From Micromonospora marina (lineage in GTDB: Bacteria; Actinomycetota; Actinomycetes; Mycobacteriales; Micromonosporaceae): 64,000 nucleotides of DNA. Shown here one piece after another: positions 32,274 to 40,762 of this stretch. Within the stretch, counting starts at the first letter, position 1. The number at the start of each line of letters is the position of its first letter. The translations under genes were made by a program, and so were the position numbers. Under the pieces are notes generated by a model. The model saw nothing but the letters and a program-made list of their open reading frames with translations, was not told the origin of the DNA and did no database searches. The DNA is taken from contig NZ_FMCV01000024.1 of assembly GCF_900091565.1 (NCBI RefSeq), forward strand, positions 1 to 64,000, read 5' to 3'.

Positions 32274-32633
32274 GTGAGCCTGTCGATCGTGAAGTCGATG
32301 CGACCGGGTGGTGTCGTCCAGATCGCGCCCCGTGGGGAGATCGACGTCGACACCGCGTACGAGGTGCGGGAAGCGATCGCCGAGGTGCTCGCGAAGGGCC
32401 GCCCCTCGCGGATTGAGCTGAACATGCGGCTCGTCACGTTCATCGACTCGGTCGGCATCAGTGCCATGGTCGCGGGCTTCCAGACCTGCGAGGTCAGCGG
32501 CGTCAAGCTCGTGGTCACCGAGCCGAGCCGGTTCGTGCACCGGCAGCTCTGGGTGACCGGGCTGCTCGGCCTGTTCGGCGCGCCCGAGCCGTGGTTCGCC
32601 GACGACACCCCCGAGGTTCTGCCCGGCGCCTGA
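32274..32633 (+). CDS. STAS-domain anti-sigma factor antagonist
   Basis: The 119-residue protein is an anti-anti-sigma factor of the SpoIIAA/RsbV type. The core reads GGVVQIAPRGEIDVDTAYEVREAI, then LVTFIDSVGISAMVAGF, where S59 is the expected phosphorylation site for a partner anti-sigma kinase. After dephosphorylation it would bind the kinase and free a sigma factor. No anti-sigma or sigma gene is next to it, so the partner is encoded elsewhere. The GTG start at 32274 is chosen because GGAGG lies 9 bases upstream. Confidence 0.92.
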   Translation: MSLSIVKSMRPGGVVQIAPRGEIDVDTAYEVREAIAEVLAKGRPSRIELNMRLVTFIDSVGISAMVAGFQTCEVSGVKLVVTEPSRFVHRQLWVTGLLGLFGAPEPWFADDTPEVLPGA

Positions 32634-32734
32634 GCGCCGTTCACACCCCCTGCGACCAGGGGACCTTCTACCCGTTGCCAGTCCGGCGTCGGTACGGGAC
32701 GATCGTCGCGACGCACGACGGCGAGGGGGCCCGC

Positions 32735-33187
32735 TTGCAGAGCAGCGACAGCTTCAGCTACACCGTGCAGGCCCGGTGCAGCCGGGCCGAAGCGGTGGCC
32801 CTGCTGGGTGATCTGAGTCGCCAGGGCGAGCTGCATCCGTTGATCGTCCGGGTCCGGAAGCTGCCGGCCCGGCCGGGCGCGCTGGCCAGCTACGCCATCA
32901 CCGACCGGCTGCAGCTCGGCCCGCTGCACTTCCCGGTCACGTACCAGGCGGACGTGCTGATCGCCGGCGAGGACGAGGTGGTCACCGTGGCGCGGCAGCA
33001 GCCCGCGACGACGGTCCGCAACCACACCCGGCTGCGCGACGAGCCCGACGGCACGGTACGCATCGACGTGGAGATCACGCTGACCGCGCCGGCGCCGCTG
33101 TTCGGGTACGCGTTCCGCCAGGCCCGGGCGGCTCACCTGGGCCTGGCGGCACGTCTCGGAGCGACCCTGGAGGGCCGGCCGGCCTGA
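32735..33187 (+). CDS. SRPBCC-family (START-like) protein
   Basis: The 150-residue protein from a TTG start at 32735 has the START-like pattern of a lipid- or polyketide-binding protein: SFSYTVQARCSRAEAVALL, GELHPLIVRVRKLPARPG, LGPLHFPVTYQADVLI and a C-terminal helix FGYAFRQARAAHLGLAARL that covers the cavity. GAGGGGG lies 5-10 bases before the TTG, and no ATG or GTG with a ribosome site is available in frame. The ligand is unknown. A strong hairpin overlaps its end. Confidence 0.75.
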   Translation: MQSSDSFSYTVQARCSRAEAVALLGDLSRQGELHPLIVRVRKLPARPGALASYAITDRLQLGPLHFPVTYQADVLIAGEDEVVTVARQQPATTVRNHTRLRDEPDGTVRIDVEITLTAPAPLFGYAFRQARAAHLGLAARLGATLEGRPA

Positions 33188-33199
33188 TCCGGCCGGCCC
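33172..33199. terminator. Hairpin between convergent genes
   Basis: GGGCCGGCCGG (33172-33182) pairs perfectly with CCGGCCGGCCC (33189-33199) around a 6-base loop containing the stop codon of the SRPBCC gene. It can serve both this gene and the convergent hydrolase gene ending at 33210. Confidence 0.65.
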
Positions 33200-33209
33200 G
33201 CCGGGGCGC

Positions 33210-34325
33210 TCAGTACACCGACAGGTGCACGTGGTTGGTGTGGTCGCTGGACGGGTCGCCGTTGGCCCCGCTGTACGACTTCCATCCGCTGCTGGGCAGC
33301 CAGATCTGCTTGAACCAGATCACGTAGAGCACGGCGAGCGGGTCGGCGTTGCGCACGAAGTACGCGGCCAGGTTGTTGCCGTACGTCCGGTCACCGCCGG
33401 AGGCCACGCCGCCGAAGCCGCTCTTCTGCGCGGCGAAGTCGCAGGCCCGCCCCTTCGGGTGCTCACCGGAGCCGCTGGGCCGGTGGCACGAGACGTACCG
33501 GGTGAAGCCGGCCGCCTTGGCCTGCTGCAGCGCGTGCAGCGTGCGCGGGGTGATGCAGCCGTTCGCCGGGGTGGGGTCGTTGACGCTGCACGACTCCGAC
33601 GGCCAGGAGCCGTCCGAGTTGCGCGGCGCCGGCTCGGCGTTCTTGCTGGAGGTGCCCTGCACGCTGCTGCCGCTGCCGCTGCCGCTGCCGCTGCCGCTGC
33701 CGCTGCCGCTGCCGCTGCCGCTACTGCGCGAGGCGCGGTCGTTCGCCGCCTCCAGGGCGCGCTCGACCTGGTCCTTGCGCCGGGCCATCACCGTCACCTG
33801 CTTGCGCTGCTCGCGGATCTCGCCGTCGAGCTGGGCGCGGGTGCGGGTGGCCTCGTCCCGGGTGGCGATCAGGTCGCGCAGTGTGCGGTCCTCGTTCGCG
33901 GCGACCTGCTCCAGCGCGGCGGCCCGGTCCATGAAGCCCTCCGGGCTGCTGCTGCCGAGCAGCGCCCCGGCTGTGCCCAGGCGGCCGTTGCGGTACGCCA
34001 CCGCGGCGATCTCGCCGACCTTGGCGTCGCGTACTGCGAGTTCGGCGCCGACTGCTTCGAGCTGGTCGTTGAGCTGCTTCTGACGGCTCACCGACCGGTT
34101 CAGCGCGGCTTTCGCCTCCAACCAGCCCTTGCTGGCCGCGTCGAGCTGGGCACGCAGTTCGGGCGTGCCGCCCTCGTCGTCGCCGGGCGCGGCGGCGAGC
34201 AGGCCGGTCGCGGGCGCCGCCGAGGCGGGGGAGACCGGAACGGTCGCGACGCCGAGGGCCAGCGTCGCGACGATCAGGGCCGCCATCCGGGCGGCCGTCC
34301 GTCGTACAGGTGCCACTGGGGGCAT
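33210..34325 (-). CDS. Secreted coiled-coil protein with M15-like peptidase domain
   Basis: The 371-residue protein has a signal peptide (AALIVATLALGVATVPV, cleaved near SPASAA). A coiled coil covers about residues 50-195 (KGWLEAKAALNRSVSRQKQL and TRTRAQLDGEIREQRKQVTV). A Ser-Gly repeat linker is at 200-220, and a C-terminal domain carries GEHPKGRACDFAAQ and SDHTNHVHLSVY. These give H-x6-D and H-x-H metal ligands, the arrangement of M15-type (DD-carboxypeptidase) cell-wall peptidases. It probably cuts peptidoglycan. The ATG has GGAAGGA upstream, at the 3' end of a c-di-AMP riboswitch. Confidence 0.82.
   Translation of the reverse strand: MPPVAPVRRTAARMAALIVATLALGVATVPVSPASAAPATGLLAAAPGDDEGGTPELRAQLDAASKGWLEAKAALNRSVSRQKQLNDQLEAVGAELAVRDAKVGEIAAVAYRNGRLGTAGALLGSSSPEGFMDRAAALEQVAANEDRTLRDLIATRDEATRTRAQLDGEIREQRKQVTVMARRKDQVERALEAANDRASRSSGSGSGSGSGSGSGSGSGSSVQGTSSKNAEPAPRNSDGSWPSESCSVNDPTPANGCITPRTLHALQQAKAAGFTRYVSCHRPSGSGEHPKGRACDFAAQKSGFGGVASGGDRTYGNNLAAYFVRNADPLAVLYVIWFKQIWLPSSGWKSYSGANGDPSSDHTNHVHLSVY
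33667..33723 (-). repeat. Hexanucleotide tandem repeat coding Ser-Gly
   Basis: CCGCTG is repeated in tandem about nine times without interruption, encoding (Ser-Gly)n in the linker of the M15-like hydrolase. Units of six bases keep the reading frame, so slippage would change only linker length. Confidence 0.85.
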
Positions 34326-34337
34326 TCACATGTCCTT

Positions 34338-34454
34338 CCGTCAACGCCGACCGGGTTAGCTGACGGGTTCGGGACGGAAGATCCCTACCGCTGACGCGGA
34401 TGCACCCCACGTACGTGGTTCCCCGGCTCGTCCCTGCGGACGATTAGGCGACGG
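34338..34454 (-). promoter_or_regulatory. ydaO-type (c-di-AMP) riboswitch
   Basis: On the minus strand the leader shows the conserved blocks of the ydaO/yuaA riboswitch: GAGCCGGGGAACC, then GGTAGGG, then CCCGAACCCGTCAGCTAACC and GGCG. The outer stem pairs CCGTCGCC (34447-34454) with GGCGTTGACGG (34338-34348). The RBS of the hydrolase follows immediately. In Streptomyces this class turns off resuscitation-promoting factor and other wall hydrolases when c-di-AMP is high. The promoter should lie in the AT-richer stretch near 34545-34600. Confidence 0.9.
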
Positions 34455-34603
34455 CCGCCCCACCGGGGCCGGTGGCGCCCGCGGGTGCGGCCGCGATCGA
34501 GACTACCGGCGCTGCCCGGGTACGGCTCCGTGGAGCAATACCGCCAGGCGGGGCAAAACCGGCATAACTGTACATTAGCCACAGTGATTTAAGTGTGTCC
34601 TAA

Positions 34604-35518
34604 TCACCACTCGGTCGGTCCGCAGACCCCGGCCGACGCTCCGGGTTCGACCTGCAACGTGGCGTGATCGATGGAGAAGTCCTCGTGCAGGGCGGCCCGT
34701 GCCGCGGCCAGCACCGCGCCCGGGTCCACGCCCGGATCGGTGGTCAGGTGCGCCGAGGCCACCTCCATGCCCGAGGTGAGCGTCCAGACGTGCAGGTCGT
34801 GCACCTCGGCCACGCCGGGCACGGCGGCCAGCCGGTCGAGCACGGCGGTCACCTGGAGGTGCTCCGGCGCGGCCTGCACCAGGATGCGCACCGCGGCCCG
34901 GCCGAGCCGCCAGGTGCGCGGCAGGATGAACAGGCCGATGCCGACGGCGACCAGCGGGTCCGCCCACCACCAGTCGGTCACCGCGATGACCAGCGCGGCG
35001 GCGATCACGCCGAGCGAGCCGAGCAGGTCGCCGAGCACCTCCAGGTACGCCCCGCGCAGATTGATGCTCTCCTGCGACCCGGCGCGCAGCAGTGCGAACG
35101 CGACGATGTTGGCGAGCAGGCCGAGCACGGCCACCACGAGCATCGGGCCGGCCAGCACCTCCGGCGGCTCGCCGAACCGGCGTACCGCCTCGACCAGGAC
35201 GTAGACGGCGACGGCGGCGAGCAGCACGGCGTTGGCGAGGGCGGCGAGCACCTCCAGCCGGTAGAGCCCGAACGTGCGCTGCGGGTCGGTGCCGGCACGT
35301 CGGGTGGCGGTGATCGCGGCGAGCGCCATGCCGATGCCGAGGACGTCGGTGAACATGTGCCCGGCGTCGGAGAGCAGTGCCAGCGAACCGGTCGTGAAGG
35401 CGGCCACCGCCTCGACCACCATCAGGACGGCGAGCAGCGCGAAGGCGGCCCAGAGTCGGCCCCGGTGGCGGTGTGCCGCGTTGGTCACCGCGCCGCTGTG
35501 GTCATGGCCTGCGCCCAC
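34604..35518 (-). CDS. Cation diffusion facilitator (zinc/cobalt efflux)
   Basis: The 304-residue protein is a CDF-family antiporter exporting divalent metals in exchange for protons. A His-rich N-terminus (MGAGHDHSGAVTNAAHRHRG) precedes six transmembrane segments. Helices 2 and 5 carry the metal-site motifs SLALLSDAGHMFTDVLG (HxxxD) and INLRGAYLEVLGDLLGSLGV, the latter with E in place of the usual His. The cytoplasmic C-terminal domain has VHDLHVWTLTSGMEVASAHL. GTG start with AGGAAGGG upstream. Direct repeats at 35556-35580 may bind a metal-responsive repressor. Confidence 0.92.
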   Translation of the reverse strand: MGAGHDHSGAVTNAAHRHRGRLWAAFALLAVLMVVEAVAAFTTGSLALLSDAGHMFTDVLGIGMALAAITATRRAGTDPQRTFGLYRLEVLAALANAVLLAAVAVYVLVEAVRRFGEPPEVLAGPMLVVAVLGLLANIVAFALLRAGSQESINLRGAYLEVLGDLLGSLGVIAAALVIAVTDWWWADPLVAVGIGLFILPRTWRLGRAAVRILVQAAPEHLQVTAVLDRLAAVPGVAEVHDLHVWTLTSGMEVASAHLTTDPGVDPGAVLAAARAALHEDFSIDHATLQVEPGASAGVCGPTEW

Positions 35519-35555
35519 GCCAACACCCTTCCTGCCCCGTACCGGCCCCGGCCCA

Positions 35556-35580
35556 ATGTATGTTCACATCGCTATGTATG
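35556..35580 (-). promoter_or_regulatory. AT-rich direct repeats upstream of the efflux gene
   Basis: ATGTATG occurs at 35556-35562 and 35574-35580, 18 bp apart, in an otherwise GC-rich leader. On the minus strand this reads CATACAT twice. Sites of this sort upstream of metal exporters are often bound by ArsR-type metal sensors, but no such gene is adjacent. Confidence 0.35.
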
Positions 35581-35610
35581 CTAGTGAACTGCGGGTGGCG
35601 GCGGGGCCAC

Positions 35611-37725
35611 TCACCCCACCGGGTCGAGCGTGGTGAGGCGCTGGGTGGCCCGGGACAGCGCCACGTAGAGCGTGCGCACGCCCGAGGGGTCGGCCCGGAT
35701 CTCGCCCGGCGCCACCAGCACCACGCCGTCGTACTCCATGCCCTTGGCCTGGAGGCTGGTCACCACCTGGAGCCGGCCCGCGCCGACCCCGCCCAGCCAG
35801 CCGGCCACCTCGTCCCGGCGCGGCACCGGCGTGATCACGCCGACCGTGCCCTCCACCTGCCCGAGCAGCGTCTCGGCCGCCTCGACGGTGGCCGCCGGCA
35901 GGTCGGCGGCGGGCACCGTCCGCTCCACCGGCGGCACCCCCGTGGACCGCACCGCGTCGGGCAGCGGCAGGTCCGGATAGAGGCGGCGGATCTCCGCCGC
36001 CGCCACCGCGAAGATCTCCGCCGAGTTGCGGTAGTTGGTCGTCAGCTCGTACCGGTGCCGCTTGCGCCGGCCCAACGCCTGGTCACGGGCCCGGTCCAGC
36101 TCCTGCGGGTCGCCGGTCCAGGCGGTCTGCGCCGGGTCACCGACCACGGTCCAGGACGCCAGCCGCCCGCGCCGGCCGACCATCCGCCACTGCATCGGCG
36201 AGACGTCCTGCGACTCGTCCACCACCACGTGCGCGTAGTCGCGGTAGTCGGCCGGACGCTCCCGCGCCGCCGCGCGGGCGGCGCGCTGCCGGTCGGCGTA
36301 CGTGCTCAGCTCGCGCACGCCACCGGCGAGCTGGTACGGGTCGCGCCTGGGCCGGGCCCGCTGCACCGGCTTGCCGAGCAGCGCGTCCAGCTCGTCCAGC
36401 AGCGCGATGTCGGCCACCGTCAGTCCCTCGGCCCCGAGCGTCCGGTACGCGTCGCCGAGCAGCCGGATCTCCGCCGAGGAGAGGATCCCCCCGGCGTAGC
36501 GGCGCAGCCGATCCGGGCGGGCCAGCCAGCCCAGCACGTGCCGCGGGTGCAGCCGGGGCCACCACGCCTTGAGGAACTCGCGGAACTCCGGCCGCTCGAT
36601 GATCTCGTCCTCGAACGCGGGCTGCTCCGGCAGCCGGCCCACCCGCAGCGTGCGGGCATGCGCGTAGAGCGCGGCGAGCACCGCGTCGAACGCCGTTCGG
36701 CGTACCTCGTTGCGGCGCGCCCCACGGGCCAGCGTCCGGTCCCGGATCGCGTCCAGCGCGGGGCGTTCCAGGCGCAGCAACTCGCCCCGGTAGAGCAGGC
36801 GCAGCTCGGCCGGAGAGTCCGGCACCGCGTCGCGTACCGCGCGTTCCAGCACCCGGCGCATCCGCAGCGAGCCCTTCACCGCCGCCACGTCCGGCGGGTC
36901 GGTCCGGGACGCGGACAGGCCGGGGAACAGCGAGCCGAGCGAGTGCAGCGTGGCGGTCTCCTCGCCGAGCGAGGGCAGCACCGAGGCGATGTACTCGACG
37001 AACACGCCGGACGGGCCGACCACCAGGATGCCGCCGCCGGCGTACCGGGCCCGGTCGGAGTAGAGCAGGTACGCGGCCCGGTGCAGCGCCACCGCCGTCT
37101 TGCCGGTGCCGGGGCCGCCGGAGACGATCGTGACGCCGTTGCCGGGGGAGCGGATCGCCTCGTCCTGCTCGCGCTGGATGGTGGCGACGATGTCCCGCAT
37201 GCCCCGGCCGGTGGCCCGGGACAGCGTGGCCAGTAGCGCCCCGTCACCGACCACCGCCATGTCCGGTGGGGCGGCCTCCGGGTCCAGCAGGTCGTCCTCG
37301 ATCCGGGTGACCTTCTCGGCCGCCGACTGGATCGTGCGGCGGCGCACCACGCCACGCGGCGCGGCGGGCGTGGCCTGGTAGAACGCGGCGGCGGCGGGCG
37401 CCCGCCAGTCCACCACCAGCGTCTCCGCGTCCACACCCCGCACACCGAGACGCCCGACGTGCAGCACCTGCCCGGTACGCAGATCCAGCCGCCCGAACAC
37501 CAGCCCCTCGTGCTCGGCGTCCAGCACGTGCCGGCGCCGGGCGGCGTGGAAGACCATCGCGTCCCGCTCGACCAGCGCGCCGAAGTTGCCGACCCGGGCC
37601 AGCCGGTAGCCCTCCCGCTCGGCGTCGGCCGCCGACCGGCGCAGCTCGGCCAGCCGGGCGTACACCCGGTCGAGGTGGCGCTGCTCGGCGGCGATCTCCC
37701 GGTCCAGCGTGGTCTGGTCGGTCAA
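35611..37725 (-). CDS. helR: HelD/HelR-type RNA polymerase recycling ATPase (UvrD-like)
   Basis: The 704-residue protein is a superfamily 1 helicase-like ATPase of the HelD group. It starts with a coiled coil (LDREIAAEQRHLDRVYARLA) and VGNFGALVERDAMVF. Walker A is TIVSGGPGTGKTAVALHRAA and Walker B is HVVVDESQDVSPMQW. Later helicase motifs are GDPAQTAWTG, LTTNYRNSAEI and VVTSLQAKGMEYDGVVL. Actinobacterial HelR displaces stalled RNA polymerase and lowers rifampicin sensitivity. A TTG start at 37725 with AGGAG 10 bases upstream is chosen; the longer open frame upstream is antisense noise. No clear rifampicin-associated element was found. Confidence 0.88.
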   Translation of the reverse strand: MTDQTTLDREIAAEQRHLDRVYARLAELRRSAADAEREGYRLARVGNFGALVERDAMVFHAARRRHVLDAEHEGLVFGRLDLRTGQVLHVGRLGVRGVDAETLVVDWRAPAAAAFYQATPAAPRGVVRRRTIQSAAEKVTRIEDDLLDPEAAPPDMAVVGDGALLATLSRATGRGMRDIVATIQREQDEAIRSPGNGVTIVSGGPGTGKTAVALHRAAYLLYSDRARYAGGGILVVGPSGVFVEYIASVLPSLGEETATLHSLGSLFPGLSASRTDPPDVAAVKGSLRMRRVLERAVRDAVPDSPAELRLLYRGELLRLERPALDAIRDRTLARGARRNEVRRTAFDAVLAALYAHARTLRVGRLPEQPAFEDEIIERPEFREFLKAWWPRLHPRHVLGWLARPDRLRRYAGGILSSAEIRLLGDAYRTLGAEGLTVADIALLDELDALLGKPVQRARPRRDPYQLAGGVRELSTYADRQRAARAAARERPADYRDYAHVVVDESQDVSPMQWRMVGRRGRLASWTVVGDPAQTAWTGDPQELDRARDQALGRRKRHRYELTTNYRNSAEIFAVAAAEIRRLYPDLPLPDAVRSTGVPPVERTVPAADLPAATVEAAETLLGQVEGTVGVITPVPRRDEVAGWLGGVGAGRLQVVTSLQAKGMEYDGVVLVAPGEIRADPSGVRTLYVALSRATQRLTTLDPVG

Positions 37726-37850
37726 CGCGGATGCTCCTGTGTTCGGAGGGCACGACGGGCTGAATGAGGGTACGGGCCGCCGGCAACCGGCACGTCGGGG
37801 CATGCCGCGCACGTGGCGTACGCCGGTGCCGCTCGGCGAGCGGGAGAAGC

Positions 37851-38765
37851 TCAGAGGCGGGCGGCCGGGCGGCCGGCCAGCACCCGGTCCAGCACGCCGG
37901 TGAGGGCGGCGTTCACCTCGCCGGGGCGCTCCATCATCAGCATGTGCCCGGCACCCGGGCAGACCGTCAGCTCCGTGGTGGGCAGCGCCGCCGCGATCGA
38001 CTCGGCGCAGGGTGGCGGGGTGAGCCGGTCCCGGTCCCCGACCAGCGCGGCGGCCGGCAGCCCGCCGAGCGCGGCGAGCGTCTCCAGCCGGTGCTGGGCG
38101 CCGATCGAGGCGCGGAAACCGCCGATCGAGCGCAGCGTGGCCCGGGCCACCGCGGCGGTGACCAGCCGGATGTCGGCCGGGTCGCAGCGGTCGCCGAACA
38201 GCATCCAGCGGATGCTCGGGCGCAGCGCGCGCAGCAGCGCGTGCGGGGGCCGCCAGCCACCGCAGCGGGCCAGCACCCCGGCGCCTGTGGTCTCGGCCAG
38301 GCGGATCAGCCGGGTGATCCGGGGGGACAGCCCGTACGCGGTGTGCGTGTGACCCTCGGCGGTGGTGGAGACGAAGACCAGCCCGGCGGTACGCGCGGCG
38401 AACCGGTCGGGGTGGCGGTGAGCGTACTCCATCACCGTCATCCCGCCCATCGAGTGCCCGACCAGGACGATCGGCCCGGACGGGGCGATCTCGTCGACCA
38501 CCGCCGCCAGGTCGTCGCCGAGCTGGGCGAGGGTGGCGTCGCGCAGGGCCAGGCAGCTCGACCGGCCGTGTCCGCGCGCGTCGTAGGTGATCACCCGGAC
38601 CCGGCCACCGAAGCGTTCCCGCAGCTCCGCGACCTGGTGGTGCCAGCTGCGCCCGTCCAGCGTCCAGCCGTGCAGCAGGACGGCGGTCACCTCGGCGTCG
38701 ACCGGCCCGGTGACGTCGACGTGCAGGCGTACGTCGTCGGGGAGCCGCAGTTCCAGGTCCGGCAT
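37851..38765 (-). CDS. Alpha/beta-fold hydrolase
   Basis: The 304-residue protein is a soluble alpha/beta hydrolase. AVLLHGWTLDGRSWHHQV holds the oxyanion-hole HG motif. The nucleophile elbow is LVGHSMGGMTVMEYA. The acid is in AALVGDRDRLTPPPCAES, and the catalytic histidine in CPGAGHMLMMERPGE. A cap domain spans about residues 135-225. It resembles lipases or esterases of the haloperoxidase-like group; the substrate is unknown. GGGAGGTGG precedes the ATG at 38765. Confidence 0.9.
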   Translation of the reverse strand: MPDLELRLPDDVRLHVDVTGPVDAEVTAVLLHGWTLDGRSWHHQVAELRERFGGRVRVITYDARGHGRSSCLALRDATLAQLGDDLAAVVDEIAPSGPIVLVGHSMGGMTVMEYAHRHPDRFAARTAGLVFVSTTAEGHTHTAYGLSPRITRLIRLAETTGAGVLARCGGWRPPHALLRALRPSIRWMLFGDRCDPADIRLVTAAVARATLRSIGGFRASIGAQHRLETLAALGGLPAAALVGDRDRLTPPPCAESIAAALPTTELTVCPGAGHMLMMERPGEVNAALTGVLDRVLAGRPAARL

Positions 38766-38910
38766 CGTCCACCTCCCGGGCCCGCCGGTGTGTCCACCGG
38801 ATGACCCGGCGGTGACACCGGCGTTACCCGCCATCAGACCACGGCAACCGGCCTGGAGAGAAGATTCCCGTCCGGCCCCGCGGCGTCGGATCGGTGACCA
38901 GGCTGAAGGC

Positions 38911-39540
38911 ATGCCCTCCACCGCCCGCGGCCCGCGCGCCGCGCTGGCCGAGCTGCTCGCCGGCAACCGCCGCTTCGTCAGCGGGCAGCCGGTGCACGGG
39001 CACGACGTCACCGCCGCCGCGGCGGTGGCCTCCGGTGACCAGCAGCCGTACGCGGTCGTGCTCGGCTGCATCGACTCGCGGGTGCCGTTGGAGGCGATCT
39101 TCGACCAGACGTTCGGTTCGATCTGCGTGATCCGTACCGGCGGGCACGTCCTGGACCGGGCCGTCCGGGGCTCGATCGAGTACGTGGTGGAGCAGCTCGG
39201 CGTACGCCTGGTGATGGTGCTGGGGCACGAGCGCTGCGGCGCGGTCGGCTCCACGGTCGAGGCGCTGCGCACCGGGCGGTGCCCCGGCGGCGACCTGGCG
39301 TACGTGGTGGACCGGATCGCCCCGGCGGTCACCGACGTCGGGGTGGACGACCCGGACGCGCACCCGCTGGCGATCCGCCGCCACGTCCGGCGCACGGTGG
39401 ACGCGCTGCGCCGCGACGACCGCCTGGCCGGGCCGGTGGACGCCGGCGAACTCGCCGTGGAGGGCGCGCTCTACGACCTGGCCACCGGCGAGGTGGCGCT
39501 GCTGCCGCAGGAGCAGACGCGAAACCGCCCGCCGGGGTGA
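38911..39540 (+). CDS. Beta-class carbonic anhydrase
   Basis: The 209-residue enzyme interconverts CO2 and bicarbonate. Zinc ligands C53 (GCIDSR, with the D55-R57 dyad), H106 and C109 (LGHERCGAVGS) are all present. Length and order of motifs are normal for the plant-type beta class. It lacks a signal peptide and is cytoplasmic. The ATG at 38911 has GAAGG upstream. The stop codon lies in the loop of a strong hairpin. Confidence 0.95.
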   Translation: MPSTARGPRAALAELLAGNRRFVSGQPVHGHDVTAAAAVASGDQQPYAVVLGCIDSRVPLEAIFDQTFGSICVIRTGGHVLDRAVRGSIEYVVEQLGVRLVMVLGHERCGAVGSTVEALRTGRCPGGDLAYVVDRIAPAVTDVGVDDPDAHPLAIRRHVRRTVDALRRDDRLAGPVDAGELAVEGALYDLATGEVALLPQEQTRNRPPG

Positions 39541-39553
39541 TCCCGGCGGGCGG
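39525..39553. terminator. Hairpin overlapping the carbonic anhydrase stop
   Basis: CCGCCCGCCGGG pairs perfectly with CCCGGCGGGCGG over 12 bp with a 5-base loop. It separates the convergent carbonic anhydrase and the 39578 gene. Confidence 0.7.
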
Positions 39554-39577
39554 TCGCGGTGGTGCGGGTGGGGGCGC

Positions 39578-39907
39578 TCAGCCCTCGAAGACGCCGGCCT
39601 CGACCAGGCGCTTCTCGGTGGCGTCCCAGCCGTGGTCCGGGTAGGACGCGGCCAGGCCGTTGATCTCGGCGCGGATCTTGGCGGCGTGGCCGGCGGCGGC
39701 CAGCACACGGATCTCCTCGACGAACGCCTCGGAGTCGGTGCGCAGGTGCGCGGTCTTGCCGTTGGTCAGGTTGCGCACGTAGGCGTGCTTGCCGCCGTTG
39801 AGCGGGATCAGGTACTTGAACTCGCCCAGCACGCTGAGGGCGCCACCCTGGCCAGCCTGGCCGGCCCGGACGGACGCGCGCGCGGTCTTAGAGGTGTTGC
39901 TCGCCAC
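39578..39907 (-). CDS. Small conserved actinobacterial protein
   Basis: The 109-residue protein starts with a GTG at 39907 that has AAGGAG upstream. The sequence (GGALSVLGEFKYLIPLNGGK, then AYVRNLTNGKTAHLRTDSEAF and a C-terminal helix-rich part) looks like a compact soluble domain. I recall similar proteins in actinobacteria but no assigned role. The basic N-terminus (TSKTARASVRAGQAGQ) could contact nucleic acid; that is a guess. It is a single-gene unit. Confidence 0.75.
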   Translation of the reverse strand: MASNTSKTARASVRAGQAGQGGALSVLGEFKYLIPLNGGKHAYVRNLTNGKTAHLRTDSEAFVEEIRVLAAAGHAAKIRAEINGLAASYPDHGWDATEKRLVEAGVFEG

Positions 39908-40237
39908 GGAGGTACTCCTTGCAGACGTACGGTGGGGACGGAAGGCCGTCCGGGGGCTGTGCGGGTGACGCCCGGGTGGGCGCCGGCCCGCGAAGATGTA
40001 CGGCGGCACAGAGAACCGCCCAGAGAACTGTACACGACCACGACACCTGGCTGGTCGTCGCGGCGTCAGAGGGCACAACCAGGTCCACCACCCGGGTATT
40101 TCCCGGCCCCGGGGCCCGGCGAATTTTCCGATTCGCTGGCGCACCACCAGTCACACGGGTCATCATGTGTGCCAGGTACCACTCGCGTAGGACGAGGTCG
40201 TAGGGGAAGACGCACCTCGGCTCACCGGGAGGTCACC

Positions 40238-40729
40238 GTGCCAACGCGTGGCGTCGTATACGTCCACTCGACCCCGCTCGCCGTGTGCTCGCACGTCGAG
40301 TGGGCGATCGCGCGCGTCCTCGCCGCGCCGGTCAACCTGCACTGGACGGCACAGCCCGTCGATCCGGGCGCCCGCCGCGCCGAGTGCGGCTGGACCGGCA
40401 ACCCGGGGACCGGCGCGGAGCTGGCCGCTGCCCTCCGGCAGTGGCCCATGATCCGCTTCGAGGTCACCGAGGAACCCAGTCCCGGCGTCGACGGCGAGCG
40501 CTTCATGTACGTACCCGGCCGGGGCCTGTTCCGCGCCGCGGTCGGCGCGGCCGGCGACATCCAGCTCGGCGAGGACCAGCTCCGCAGCCTGATGGCCGCC
40601 GCACGCGGTCCGGAGGCGCTGGCCCACGCCCTGGACAAGGCGCTCGGCACCGCCTGGGACGCCGAACTGGAGCCCTACCGGTACGCCGGCGACGGTGCGC
40701 CGGTGACGCTGCTCACCCGGGTCGGGTGA
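40238..40729 (+). CDS. DUF3145 protein
   Basis: The 163-residue protein is a DUF3145 member, a family restricted to actinobacteria. It begins TRGVVYVHSTPLAVCSHVEW and continues LAAPVNLHWTAQPVDPGARR, MIRFEVTEEPSPGVDGERFM and LDKALGTAWDAELEPYRYAG. No enzymatic motif is known. The GTG at 40238 is chosen because GGGAGG lies 6 bases upstream; the longer upstream frame is not coding. In several actinobacteria the gene lies near the fatty acid synthase genes, as here. Confidence 0.92.
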   Translation: MPTRGVVYVHSTPLAVCSHVEWAIARVLAAPVNLHWTAQPVDPGARRAECGWTGNPGTGAELAAALRQWPMIRFEVTEEPSPGVDGERFMYVPGRGLFRAAVGAAGDIQLGEDQLRSLMAAARGPEALAHALDKALGTAWDAELEPYRYAGDGAPVTLLTRVG

Positions 40730-40762
40730 CGTAGGCCGAGTTGCCCCGATACGGTGGGCCGC

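Noticed and set aside
35611..38772. Extending the HelR protein to 1053 residues with an N-terminal extension
   Set aside because: The upstream part is antisense to the alpha/beta hydrolase gene and lacks any domain; the TTG with AGGAG gives the normal family start.
39525..39553. Possible operator dyad at the carbonic anhydrase end
   Set aside because: It overlaps a stop codon between convergent genes and has a short loop, which fits a terminator.
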